DNA from: Cloacimonetes bacterium SCGC AAA252-N17
GTDB lineage: Bacteria; Cloacimonadota; Cloacimonadia; JGIOTU-2
Length of the DNA: 54,435 nt
Reading direction: 5' to 3'
Assembly (NCBI GenBank): GCA_000404785.1
Contig: ASNI01000012.1
Span: 1 to 54,435, forward strand
Below, piece after piece: positions 44,818 to 53,123 of the stretch. The first letter of the stretch is position 1; each line of letters opens with the position of its first letter. A model generated the notes under the pieces. It made no database searches. It was not told the DNA's origin and saw nothing but the letters and a program-made list of their open reading frames with translations. Made by a program: the position numbers and the translations under genes.

Positions 44818-45756
44818 TCAGTTTTCCTTTATAGGTGGTGTAAATCTTAAAGCTTGCATTGACACAACAAATCGATGCGATCTAGTTAACATTCTAATAT
44901 ATCCAACAGTTTGGGCTTTTAAAATATCATTCTTAAGACTGTCATAAGCAATATTAAGTTTAGCTAACTTGTTTACGTCATCTTGCGAAGCAAGGTGAGC
45001 GATAAAAAAGTTTTCAGTTTGAGCTAATAGATCTGGATTTATTGTCGTTGGTGATTGGGTGGAATATACCATTCCAATATGATATTTTGCTCCTTCCTTA
45101 GCGAATTTTCTATAAATTTTTGTTTCATCACTATTATCATTATATCCAAATAAGTTATGTGCTTCTTCAAAGTATAACTGAACATAATGTTTATATCCTA
45201 ATTTATTCTCTAAGTTGTTATTCGAGAATTTATTTGTTTGATGAGAAAAAATGGCTGACGACAATTCTCTTGAGAAATAAAGCATTACTTCTTCATCTGC
45301 ATTTCCTAAATCAATGATTATAGTTTTCCCATCATCAATCTCTTTTAGTATGTCATTGATAAAATTTGAAGCATTGCTACTATGGTATTTTCTAATACTT
45401 TGAATAATACCTGGTCCAGCACTTATCGTTGATACAGGAGCTAAGAAATTTAAAAGAGCTTCATCATCAGCATCAAATAAATTTTTTCCTTTAGTGGAGC
45501 TAGGTAATTTAGAATTTCTATCTTTAGCTATTGCTCTATCAAAAAGCGTTTGATATTCATTAATAGATTGTGGATAAAGCCAATCAGATTCATTATCTCC
45601 AAAAATTATTTTCATTACTTCTTTATTAAAACGAGCTTTTTCAAATGGAATTAAGTCTTTTAAGCTGTTAGAATTTGTAGGAAAATTAGCTTTATTAAGA
45701 ATAGCCCAATACATTAATATTTTTCGAACAGCTCTTTTGCTATCTCTCTCATCCAA
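44818..45756 (-). CDS. HerA C-terminal ATPase half (as read)
   Basis: Open frame of 312 residues from a TTG (MDERDSKRAVRKILMYWAIL) with the Walker B-like FEEAHNLF, the STQSP sensor segment and a C-terminal helix. The frame is open for a further ~200 nt upstream, and no RBS precedes the TTG, so it is not an independent gene. It is the 3' part of the frameshifted herA. Confidence 0.75.
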   Translation of the reverse strand: MDERDSKRAVRKILMYWAILNKANFPTNSNSLKDLIPFEKARFNKEVMKIIFGDNESDWLYPQSINEYQTLFDRAIAKDRNSKLPSSTKGKNLFDADDEALLNFLAPVSTISAGPGIIQSIRKYHSSNASNFINDILKEIDDGKTIIIDLGNADEEVMLYFSRELSSAIFSHQTNKFSNNNLENKLGYKHYVQLYFEEAHNLFGYNDNSDETKIYRKFAKEGAKYHIGMVYSTQSPTTINPDLLAQTENFFIAHLASQDDVNKLAKLNIAYDSLKNDILKAQTVGYIRMLTRSHRFVVSMQALRFTPPIKEN

Positions 45757-45946
45757 TTCATTAATTTGTTCTATACTAGGAATATCAACAGATAGAAATC
45801 TATCAATATAAATCGAATCTCTACCTTTTTCTCTTAAAAGAGTTCGAATTATTTTATGAGATTCCTTAGGATTTTTATAGAAATCAATTTTTAACTCCTT
45901 TGATTCAGTACCTTCTTTTTTAGATAACGCATAAACAATACAAACA

Positions 45947-46810
45947 TCAGGATAAGCCGCCTGCTATTGATTGATTATCGTCTTGTGGATTATCATTCGC
46001 ATATTCACCGTTAATATCAAAGATAAGTTGACCAACATTTTTTGATTCTTTAGTTGTTTCAATTAGGCTTTGAACAATCAATTTTACCACATTACTTTTA
46101 CCCAATCTAGTCTTTCCGAACATTGCAGTTCTTGTGCCTTGAAAATCGTTTGTTGATAAATAAATATCTACATTTGGTAATGGTTTATTTGGTAGAGGTA
46201 GTCGACATTCAGTTAATCGGAGTTTTCCAATTAAAAATCTATTTTCTACAGGAACCATAGTATTATTTACAAGATTCAATAATTTGTCGTCTGGAGAATA
46301 GATAAGATATTTATGAGCACTTAAATAATTATTTAAATCTCCAGAAAATTCAATAGTATCTTGTTCATCTGGATTAGGATAAAACATACCTAAAACACTT
46401 GTTTTCAATGCACCCCATTGCAATTCACTTTGAGTGAATACATCAAGTTCGGGCATAGATTTTTTTTGTAATTCAAAATATGTTTGTTGAACTTCAGAAG
46501 AGAGGGGAGTAGGAGCACTATCAAGAACCCTTAATAAAGTGAAATGAGGTGGTACTTCATTTCCCTCTGATTCAAAAGTAGATGGGACCATAATCAATAA
46601 TGAATTTCTTGGAATTCCACCAACTGAAACTTTAAATGGATCACAAGTAATTATTGTTATTTCTCCATATCCAATTTCCAATATATAACCTACAAATCTT
46701 CGCTCATCGTGTTTTTTTGCTTCTTCCAAAGATTTCTCGTTATTTAAAAAATCCTTTAAAACCCTTAAAGGGTGATGTTGATTTGCTGCATCATCTAGAA
46801 ATTTTTTCAT
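45947..46810 (-). CDS. HerA N-terminal half (as read)
   Basis: Open frame of 287 residues with the HAS-barrel region and Walker A, ending in 8-9 residues of likely out-of-frame sequence (IAGGLS). Alone it lacks Walker B and could not work as an ATPase. It lies 17 nt after the methyltransferase gene. Confidence 0.8.
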   Translation of the reverse strand: MKKFLDDAANQHHPLRVLKDFLNNEKSLEEAKKHDERRFVGYILEIGYGEITIITCDPFKVSVGGIPRNSLLIMVPSTFESEGNEVPPHFTLLRVLDSAPTPLSSEVQQTYFELQKKSMPELDVFTQSELQWGALKTSVLGMFYPNPDEQDTIEFSGDLNNYLSAHKYLIYSPDDKLLNLVNNTMVPVENRFLIGKLRLTECRLPLPNKPLPNVDIYLSTNDFQGTRTAMFGKTRLGKSNVVKLIVQSLIETTKESKNVGQLIFDINGEYANDNPQDDNQSIAGGLS

Positions 46811-46827
46811 AGCTACCTTCCATTTCT

Positions 46828-47628
46828 TTAATAATTTAATATTAGGATTTCTTTCGACTCATTTGTAAATACTCCAATTCTATCACTTGTTCCTCTTGGT
46901 ATTTTTACAATTCGATTATTATTATATAAATTGATAATATCTTCATGAGAAGAATTTGTCATTATCCATCTAATATTTTTTCTACTACACATTTCAATTA
47001 TTTTTTTTGAAAGTCTAATTTGGTCGTTGAAAGTAAATTTACTAATAGTATAATGTGATTCATGTAATTCTTTTTCACCTGGTTTATATGGTGGGTCTAA
47101 GAAAATAAAATCACCATCATTAACATTGTCCAAAATCAATTCAAAATCAGAAATATTCAACTTAGTTTTTTTTAATAATTTTGAAAGCTCAATAATATTT
47201 TGATGTGTAATTACCCATCTTCTATCTTCACCTCCATAACCAACATTAAACTTGCCATTAGATGCATGACGCCACATACCTTTGAAACATGTTCTATTTA
47301 AATACAAGGTTCTTGCTGCACGGAAATATAATGGATTCTTTTTATATTCGGAGTCTCTAATTCTATAGTAAGCCTTTTTACCTTCAGGGAAAGTTTTAAA
47401 TATTTCCCAAACTTTATGCGGATAATTCCGGATTCCTTTATACAACTCAATTAATTCTGGATTCTTATCAGAAAGAATTGCAGATTGGGGTTGTACTGAT
47501 AAAAATACCGAACCACCTCCGACAAAAGGTTCTATATAATTACCTGCAATTTCTCCACTACTTGGTAAATATTGATTTAAAAAATATAAAAGTTTACTTT
47601 TTCCACCAGGATATCTTAAAAATTTCAA
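46828..47628 (-). CDS. DNA adenine methyltransferase, D12 (Dam-like) class
   Basis: Transfers methyl from SAM to adenine N6 in a short DNA target. The 266-residue product has FLRYPGGKSKLL (3-14), the SAM-binding EPFVGGGSVF (33-42), the SDKNPELI segment, and catalytic DPPY (178-181) in the alpha-class order of EcoDam/DpnM. Start is TTG 47628, set by GGAG at 47634-47637. It heads the cassette before herA and nurA. GATC is a likely but unproven target. It may mark self DNA for the nuclease pair. Confidence 0.92.
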   Translation of the reverse strand: MKFLRYPGGKSKLLYFLNQYLPSSGEIAGNYIEPFVGGGSVFLSVQPQSAILSDKNPELIELYKGIRNYPHKVWEIFKTFPEGKKAYYRIRDSEYKKNPLYFRAARTLYLNRTCFKGMWRHASNGKFNVGYGGEDRRWVITHQNIIELSKLLKKTKLNISDFELILDNVNDGDFIFLDPPYKPGEKELHESHYTISKFTFNDQIRLSKKIIEMCSRKNIRWIMTNSSHEDIINLYNNNRIVKIPRGTSDRIGVFTNESKEILILNY

Positions 47629-47659
47629 ATCTTCTCCAATTTAAATTCCAATTTTACTG

Positions 47660-47689
47660 CAATAAGGAAAAATTCTATTTCCCTGTCAA
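47660..47689 (-). promoter_or_regulatory. Candidate promoter of the dam-herA-nurA cassette
   Basis: On the minus strand a perfect TTGACA (47689-47684) is followed after 18 nt by TTATTG (47665-47660), about 30 nt before the TTG start. The -35 is strong, the -10 is weak. Confidence 0.4.
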
Positions 47690-47728
47690 TAAATTTAACA
47701 AACTGCATTCGTCGGTATATTAGTAATA

Positions 47729-47757
47729 TTGACAGAAAAACCATTGCATATCATATA
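47729..47757 (+). promoter_or_regulatory. Candidate promoter of the GNAT gene (leaderless)
   Basis: TTGACA (47729-47734) and CATATA (47752-47757) are 17 nt apart. Transcription would start at about 47764, the ATG itself, and no Shine-Dalgarno is visible. The two divergent TTGACA boxes lie 40 nt apart and share this 135-nt spacer. Confidence 0.35.
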
Positions 47758-47763
47758 TTTTTT

Positions 47764-48714
47764 ATGAATATTAAAATTGAACCACTACATAACAAATATG
47801 TTGATGACGCTGTAAAGCTCGTAATAAAAGCATATCACGAAGAAAGAAAATCCCTACAAGCCCTTCCACAATACGATTTTACATCAATCTTGAAGAAAAA
47901 GATCATAAACCTGTTCTCAAAAGGTTCAGGAGTTGTTACACTCAATGGCAATGAGGTTGTTGGTTTTCTTGCTGGATTTGAAGTTGAAGAATTTTTTGGG
48001 AAGTGCAAGGGAGTTTACTGTCCTGTTTACGGTCATGGAACAGGTCAGAAGTATAGCACAGAAATCTATCAAAAAATGTATCAGCATACAGCGGATATGT
48101 GGGTGAAGAAATCTCTTTTCAACCATGCGATAACTCTTTTTGCACACGATGACAACCTCATAGATACATGGTTCTGGCTGGGATTTGGGCTGCGATGTAT
48201 CGATGCAATCCGTGAAGTGGCGCCAATCTGTGAAAACAATACGGCATTTCATATTAAAAAAACCGCAATATGTGACATTCCTTCATTAACTGAAATTTAC
48301 AAAAAACATAATGTGTACTATAGAACTTCACCGCTGTTTATGCCGAATCAAGATAAAGATCCGATCAAGGATTTAACTGATTGGCTGGAAAAAGAAAATC
48401 ATCATATGTGGACGGCATATTCTCAGGAAAAGCCCATTGGGTTTATGAGAATTCAACCAAATGCAGAGTCATATGTTTCGGAATATGAGAAGATGATGAA
48501 CATTACCGGTGCGTATGTGGAAGAAAATTCCAGGAGATCACATATAGGAACTCTTTTATTGGATGCGATACAACGGTGGCTTCTGGAAAATAAGTATTCT
48601 CTTTGCGGAGTGGATTATGAATCGTTCAATATATTAGGAAGTAGTTTCTGGGAAAAATATTTTACTCCGTACACCTACAACGTGGTGAGGAGAATTGATG
48701 AGAGGATAGTATAA
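47764..48714 (+). CDS. GNAT-family N-acetyltransferase, two-domain
   Basis: The 316-residue product holds a degenerate N-terminal GNAT-like half (MNIKIEPLHNKYVDDAVKLV; NEVVGFLAGFEVEEFF). A better C-terminal half has the acetyl-CoA pyrophosphate loop in GAYVEENSRRSHIGTLLLDA and a FNILGSSFWEKYF ending typical of the fold. Substrate is unknown. It is divergent from the methyltransferase cassette and has no visible RBS. Confidence 0.88.
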   Translation: MNIKIEPLHNKYVDDAVKLVIKAYHEERKSLQALPQYDFTSILKKKIINLFSKGSGVVTLNGNEVVGFLAGFEVEEFFGKCKGVYCPVYGHGTGQKYSTEIYQKMYQHTADMWVKKSLFNHAITLFAHDDNLIDTWFWLGFGLRCIDAIREVAPICENNTAFHIKKTAICDIPSLTEIYKKHNVYYRTSPLFMPNQDKDPIKDLTDWLEKENHHMWTAYSQEKPIGFMRIQPNAESYVSEYEKMMNITGAYVEENSRRSHIGTLLLDAIQRWLLENKYSLCGVDYESFNILGSSFWEKYFTPYTYNVVRRIDERIV

Positions 48715-48801
48715 CTCAGAAATTCCAAAGTTCACTTACTGCTTCAAAGTTACACGGTATAAAAAAAGCATGGTGAATATTTCGCACCTATGGAGCTTTG
48801 T

Positions 48802-48842
48802 AAATTTTTTATTCAAATACCCGAAGCTTACGCATCCGGTTT
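48802..48842. repeat. Intergenic direct repeat, unit A
   Basis: About 41 nt ending GCATCCGGTTTG, imperfectly repeated at 48922-48963. Each unit is followed by a CACCT/TACCTG-containing palindromic segment. Similar strings are reminiscent of dispersed intergenic repeats in FCB genomes; this recollection needs a search. Confidence 0.6.
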
Positions 48843-48921
48843 GAAACATTCGACACCTCTGGTGTAAAATATAATAAATGAAGATAGAATAATACGCGAA
48901 GAATCGCAAGAGTGAAATGTA

Positions 48922-48963
48922 AAATTCTCTTATTCGCATACCTGATGCTTGTACATCCGGTTT
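48922..48963. repeat. Intergenic direct repeat, unit B
   Basis: Partner of unit A, sharing AAATT, TATTC, ATACC, GCTT and CATCCGGTTTG in the same order. Offset between units is about 120 nt. Confidence 0.6.
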
Positions 48964-49016
48964 GTGGCAGTAAATACCTGTGGCATGTGATGTCATTAAA
49001 ATCAGAATACACTCAA

Positions 49017-49030
49017 GTTCCGCAAGGAAC
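49017..49030. repeat. Small hairpin GTTCC-GCAA-GGAAC
   Basis: Perfect 5-bp stem with a GNRA-type GCAA tetraloop, followed 16 nt later by a second tetraloop hairpin. Both sit in the gene-free region upstream of the C11 peptidase. Confidence 0.55.
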
Positions 49031-49046
49031 GATACATTTCTAACGA

Positions 49047-49060
49047 AGAGCGTCAGCTCT
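49047..49060. repeat. Small hairpin AGAGC-GTCA-GCTCT
   Basis: Perfect 5-bp stem with a 4-nt loop. Together with the preceding hairpin it resembles a structured dispersed repeat rather than a terminator, as no T-tract follows. Confidence 0.55.
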
Positions 49061-49245
49061 CAGAAACAAAAAAATTACTATATTGAGCACTGTAGATGCG
49101 GAATGTACGTTTCATGCTATTCACATTTTAGCCCATGATGCATGTATAAGAAAAAGCGGATGTGAATTGTCTGAATCCAAACAACTTGACAATAATATCT
49201 CCATAATAAATTGAAAATTGTAATTCTTTTCAAAAAGGAGACCAA

Positions 49246-50457
49246 ATGAAAAAATATATCATTATTTGTATGTTACTTTCACTCACATTATTTGGATGCT
49301 GCAAGCTGACAAACCCGGACCTTAATAAGAAAACCTGGACCTTTATGTGGTATCTTGACGGAGACGAGGTTAGTATGCAGCAGGACTTCATTGCTGCGTT
49401 TTATAACATTATTGCTGCAGGTGTCGGGAGCACCGATGACGTAAATATTGTCATCCAGTTCGACCGTTATCCTCACATGGATGATTTCGGTGGCTGGGAG
49501 ATCGCAGAACGGTTTTATTACACATCCGGCATGGAACCGACTCCGCAAAATGCAATTGCAGACTGGGGAGATGGTCAGGGCGGGAGAGAAGTGGACATGG
49601 CTGACCCGGCAACACTGCAATCCTTTATCACCTGGGCAGCTGCCTATTATCCTGCTGATCATTATGCGCTGATGCTCGCAGATCACGGATTTGGCTGGCA
49701 GGGACTGATCATGGATATGACAAGTGACGGAGATTTCATGACGGTGAGAGGAATGGTAGATGCCCTAAGCAGTTCGGGGATTCAATTTGATTTGCTGGCG
49801 CTCAATGCGTGCTCTATGCAGATGATCGAGGTTATGTATGAACTCAGAGATACTCCAATTGATATTGTGGTGGGCTCGGAAAATCTCGGCACAACCTGGG
49901 CATTTACACAAATACTCCAGGCAATCACCGATGATCCTGAAATCACCGCAGCAAACCTCGGGAAAGAGATATGCGATTTCTATTATGATATCCATAGTGC
50001 GGACACCACTATCACACTCTCAACGGTACAATTCAATAAAATGCCTGCGGTTACGGAAGCGGTTACAGACCTCGCAGTGACCATTTTGGACAGTGTTCCA
50101 TTTACCTCAGTACAGACTAAAGCACAGATTGTGGTCAATGCGATCGATGATGCAGTAGTTTACAAAAAGAATGGTTTGCATTACGAATCTGCAGGAGGAA
50201 TTTCTATCTATTGGCCTGCTTCCTACCAGGGATACACCCCTGATATGTTTTACTACAGCTACTTAGATGAGATAATTGATTTCCCCACATACTCTTCCTG
50301 GCGTGAATTTCTCTACGTTTACTACAATGTAATGCATTATGAGGGAGTGATCGAACCGCAGATCTACGCAGTAAAAAATACGCTTTCGTACTTTGACAGT
50401 ACGAGTGTGGACCTCTATGATTTTTGTAAGGGAATAGTAGAGTATCAAGCGCCGTGA
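49246..50457 (+). CDS. Clostripain-like (C11) cysteine peptidase, lipoprotein
   Basis: Clan CD cysteine peptidase expected at the membrane surface. The 403-residue product has a lipoprotein signal with lipobox LTLFGC (acylated C18). The core shows WTFMWYLDGD, catalytic H147 in LADHGFGW and C189 in LNACSMQMIEVMYEL, in the order known for C11. No sorting domain is present. RBS AAGGAG precedes the ATG. The upstream and downstream gaps carry palindromic repeats, suggesting a stand-alone gene. Confidence 0.9.
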   Translation: MKKYIIICMLLSLTLFGCCKLTNPDLNKKTWTFMWYLDGDEVSMQQDFIAAFYNIIAAGVGSTDDVNIVIQFDRYPHMDDFGGWEIAERFYYTSGMEPTPQNAIADWGDGQGGREVDMADPATLQSFITWAAAYYPADHYALMLADHGFGWQGLIMDMTSDGDFMTVRGMVDALSSSGIQFDLLALNACSMQMIEVMYELRDTPIDIVVGSENLGTTWAFTQILQAITDDPEITAANLGKEICDFYYDIHSADTTITLSTVQFNKMPAVTEAVTDLAVTILDSVPFTSVQTKAQIVVNAIDDAVVYKKNGLHYESAGGISIYWPASYQGYTPDMFYYSYLDEIIDFPTYSSWREFLYVYYNVMHYEGVIEPQIYAVKNTLSYFDSTSVDLYDFCKGIVEYQAP

Positions 50458-50474
50458 TCATTATTTCAACGAGT

Positions 50475-50496
50475 TGTCACGGACCATTCCGTGACA
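50475..50496. repeat. Palindromic repeat, copy 1
   Basis: TGTCACGGA and TCCGTGACA form a perfect 9-bp stem around CCAT. A related copy lies 16 nt downstream. There is no T-tract, so it is more like a REP-type element than a terminator, though it could protect the 3' end of the C11 mRNA. Confidence 0.8.
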
Positions 50497-50511
50497 GAAT
50501 ATAGAACAAAG

Positions 50512-50533
50512 TGTCATGGAGTGGTCAATGACA
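50512..50533. repeat. Palindromic repeat, copy 2
   Basis: TGTCAT ... ATGACA, 22 nt, matching the reverse complement of copy 1 at about 18 of 22 positions. It lies 24 nt before the ATG of the VCBS gene. Confidence 0.75.
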
Positions 50534-50557
50534 TTTCTCTATAATTGGAGATAAAAT

Positions 50558-52567
50558 ATGAAAAAAATTATAATTTTGATACTTCTACTACTGGTTGAAA
50601 GTATCCTTTCCGCCCAGCCCTGGCAACAGAATGACGAAATTTTTAACTCAAGCGGAGTTCCGAGTTTGCCCTTTTCACAACCACGTTTTGCAGATCTGGA
50701 TGCAGACGGCGACCAGGATATGATCATCGGAAATCTGAACGATGTGCCATTCTATATGGAAAATGCCGGCACACCCAATGTTCCGGTTTTTATGCCTGGC
50801 ACTGAAATATTTGCAAGCGTCTCTACTCTCGATGTAGAAATGGGAGTATTCGCAGACCTTGATAATGATGGAGACCTGGATTTCATTGCCGGCGGTTATA
50901 CAGGATTGAATTTCTTCGAGAATATCGGAAATATTTACTTTCCAATTTTTCAGAAAGTAAACGGTTTTTTCTCCGGCTTGAATGTTGGGCAGAATCCTGT
51001 CCCTGATCTTGCAGATGTGGATGATGACAATGACCTGGATATGGTGGTCGGCTTGAGCGAGGATGGGGGCTTGAAGATATATTTGAACACAGGCACTCCT
51101 GAAACAGCTCAATTTTCAGAGGTAAATACTATCTCTATTGGAGATGTAGGTTTGTATGCATATCCGAATTTCTGCGATCTGGATGCGGATAATGATCAGG
51201 ATATTGTGGTAGGAAGAGATTCACACGGATTTATTTATTATCAAAACAATGGAACTCCTCAGAGCGGTTTGTGGGAAGTGAATGCAAGTGTTTTCACAGG
51301 TATAGGAAGCGATACATACTGGAATTCACCCGGATTAACTGACCTTAATGGAGATGGAACAATTGACCTTATATACGGCACTGCGGAAGGTCCGTTGCAT
51401 TATTATGAAAACAACGGAACGCCGACAGTTCCTTCATGGCTGGTGAACACCACTCTTTTCGGCGGGGTGCTCGATGTGGGTGGCGCAAGCAATCCCTTTT
51501 TCTATGATTTTGATGGAGACGGAGACTTTGACATGGTAAGCGGAAGCCAGCTTGGAGATATAAAATATTTTGAAAATGTTGGCACAGCATACGCACCTGC
51601 CTGGGAAGAGGACAATGCCTATTTTGCAAGCATCGACCATTCTATTTATTCCGCAATCACACTTGGAGATGTATATAATAATGGGCTTGCGGATGCAATT
51701 GTAGGCGATCTGAGCGGACATTTCTACTTCCATCGAAACACGGGTTTTAATTATGTTTTTGAAAGCGATGTACTCTCCTTTGTCAATTTGGGAGGATGGT
51801 CAGCTCCGCGCCTTGCTGATATGGATAACGATAATGATCTGGATATTGTTGCAGGAAATGGAACCGGAAATCTCTCCTACTTCCAAAACCAGGGCACGCC
51901 ATCAGCGCCGGATTGGGTGCAAATTACCGGCTATTTCGGCGGTATCGATGTCGGCTCAAACTGTGTCCCGACTGTTGGTAATCTCGATATGAATTTTACC
52001 TTGGATATTGTAACCGGTGATATAAGCGGTGAATTGCAATTCTTTGAAAACATTGAAGGTAACTGGACAGAGAATCCTTATCCTGTTTCAGGAATTTCAG
52101 GAGGTCAAAATACTACTCCTGCACTCGTTGATCTGGATGGAGACGGCGATCTCGACCTGACTCTGGGCAATTATGACGGCACTTTCAACTATTATGAAAA
52201 TCAACATATTATTGTGGATGTCGATCCCGAAGTACCACAGACTAATTCTTATAAACTCTGTAATTTTCCGAATCCCTTTAATTCAACTACAACTATCTCT
52301 TTTACTACCACCCGTCTTCTCCGCCAGCTGGCGGATACGCCGTGGCAGGCGAATTCACATGAAGAAGCACAAATTGGAATCTATAACTTAAAGGGGCAGA
52401 GGGTGAAGGAATATCACTTTTTCTCACCCTCTCCCGGTCACACCCTCTCTGTTACCTGGGATGGTAAGGATGAAGCTGGAAAAGAATTGAGTCCCGGTCT
52501 GTATTTCTACAAATTGAGCATAAATGATAAAACAGAAGCTGTGGAGAAATGTTTGTTGATAAAATGA
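50558..52567 (+). CDS. VCBS/FG-GAP repeat surface protein with sorting domain
   Basis: The 669-residue product has a signal peptide (1-19). It carries a run of about ten FG-GAP/VCBS-like repeats, each with a calcium-binding DxDxDGDxD core, for example FADLDADGDQD (45-55). These should fold into a beta-propeller used in adhesion or ligand binding outside the cell. The C-terminal sorting domain (NFPNPFNSTTTISF; IGIYNLKGQRVKEY; GLYFYKLSIN; end CLLIK) is split by an extra ~14-16 residues. Its stop overlaps the next gene by ATGA. Confidence 0.92.
   Translation: MKKIIILILLLLVESILSAQPWQQNDEIFNSSGVPSLPFSQPRFADLDADGDQDMIIGNLNDVPFYMENAGTPNVPVFMPGTEIFASVSTLDVEMGVFADLDNDGDLDFIAGGYTGLNFFENIGNIYFPIFQKVNGFFSGLNVGQNPVPDLADVDDDNDLDMVVGLSEDGGLKIYLNTGTPETAQFSEVNTISIGDVGLYAYPNFCDLDADNDQDIVVGRDSHGFIYYQNNGTPQSGLWEVNASVFTGIGSDTYWNSPGLTDLNGDGTIDLIYGTAEGPLHYYENNGTPTVPSWLVNTTLFGGVLDVGGASNPFFYDFDGDGDFDMVSGSQLGDIKYFENVGTAYAPAWEEDNAYFASIDHSIYSAITLGDVYNNGLADAIVGDLSGHFYFHRNTGFNYVFESDVLSFVNLGGWSAPRLADMDNDNDLDIVAGNGTGNLSYFQNQGTPSAPDWVQITGYFGGIDVGSNCVPTVGNLDMNFTLDIVTGDISGELQFFENIEGNWTENPYPVSGISGGQNTTPALVDLDGDGDLDLTLGNYDGTFNYYENQHIIVDVDPEVPQTNSYKLCNFPNPFNSTTTISFTTTRLLRQLADTPWQANSHEEAQIGIYNLKGQRVKEYHFFSPSPGHTLSVTWDGKDEAGKELSPGLYFYKLSINDKTEAVEKCLLIK
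52313..52354 (+). mobile_element. Palindromic element inserted in frame in the sorting domain
   Basis: TCCGCCAGCTGGCGGA (52320-52335) is a perfect 16-bp palindrome. It is followed by CGCC-GTGGCA-GGCG (about 52339-52352), a second inverted repeat. It is GC-rich against its AT-rich surroundings and adds about RLLRQLADTPWQAN. The other two sorting domains in this window lack it. It resembles a small palindromic repeat that has hopped into a gene without breaking the frame; exact ends are uncertain. Confidence 0.6.
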
Positions 52568-53121
52568 GAACAATAAAAAAGACATTATTGATTACTTTTC
52601 TCAGTATAATTCTTGCCGGATTTTCATCTACTGTGTTTGGACAGAATCAAGTCGATATTTTTCTTGGTGCAGGTGTGCCGGAATTCATAAATATTGGGTT
52701 GCGATACCAGGCAGCGCAGATGCAGGTGGGGTTGAGTTATGGTTTCTTGCCACTCGAGGATGAAACCTGCACTTCTTTATCAGGTGATTTCTATTATCAT
52801 TTTGCAGGATCCTCGAGCTTATCCAAACGGAAACCTTTGTACACAAGGATAGGAATAAGTTATGTTCGTAGCAAAGAGCACAATGTCATTTCATCATATA
52901 TTTATTCAATTTTCCGTATAGGACACGAATTCAATATCTCAAAAAATTTCGGGATCGCGGCTGATCTGGGAATTACTATCGAGTTGTCCAAAGAACGAAA
53001 CGAAGAACAGGAATCTTCTGGCTGGTTCGATCTTGATTTTGATTTCCCGATATTGCCTTGCTTCGGAGTGAATATATTCTTTCATTACGATTTTTTACCA
53101 CGCTATAAAAAAGGTGCTTAA
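52564..53121 (+). CDS. Predicted outer-membrane beta-barrel protein
   Basis: The 185-residue product starts MRTIKKTLLITFLSIILAGF with a signal peptide ending near VFGQ. It continues with alternating beta-strand patterns (VDIFLGAGV; NIGLRYQAAQMQVGLSYGF; LYTRIGISYV; FGIAADLGITIEL) and ends FFHYDFLPRYKKGA. ATG 52564 is preferred over 52549, since it forms an ATGA overlap with the VCBS stop and puts the signal peptide at the N terminus. No specific family is recognised. Confidence 0.75.
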   Translation: MRTIKKTLLITFLSIILAGFSSTVFGQNQVDIFLGAGVPEFINIGLRYQAAQMQVGLSYGFLPLEDETCTSLSGDFYYHFAGSSSLSKRKPLYTRIGISYVRSKEHNVISSYIYSIFRIGHEFNISKNFGIAADLGITIELSKERNEEQESSGWFDLDFDFPILPCFGVNIFFHYDFLPRYKKGA

Positions 53122-53123
53122 AA

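Larger units (their letters stand above)
44818..46810 (-). pseudogene. herA: HerA-type ATPase, interrupted by one frameshift
   Basis: Hexameric DNA-pumping ATPase of the FtsK/HerA superfamily. Frame 1 (46810 down) gives a HAS-barrel-like N terminus, Walker A GKTRLGKS (232-239) and LIFDINGEYA (262-271), then stops at 45947. The other frame, open from about 45962, continues without a gap (AYPDVCIVYALSKKEG ... IDRFLSVDIPS) into the C-terminal ATPase half with the Walker B-like QLYFEEAHNLF and MVYSTQSPTTINP. Removing one base in GGCGGC near 45955-45963 restores a 663-residue protein. No decay elsewhere is visible. It could be a sequencing indel, a phase-variable switch or a recent inactivation. 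Confidence 0.85.
48715..49245. other. Gene-free intergenic region with repeats
   Basis: About 530 nt with no credible gene. It holds a diverged direct repeat (48802-48842 and 48922-48963), short palindromes such as ACACC-TCT-GGTGT near 48853-48865, and two tetraloop hairpins at 49017-49030 and 49047-49060. A TTGACA at 49186-49191 has no good -10. An AAGGAG (about 49235-49240) serves the next gene. Confidence 0.6.

Noticed and set aside
44818..46810. HerA as two separate natural genes
   Set aside because: The second frame stays open and family-like upstream of any start codon and meets the first exactly, so one frameshifted gene is simpler.
48736..49012. Two overlapping minus-strand frames of 67-86 codons
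   Set aside because: They consist of the intergenic direct repeats, with no RBS and no recognisable protein features.
48780..49060. CRISPR array
   Set aside because: Only two diverged repeat units with unequal structure and no regular spacers; no cas genes are present.
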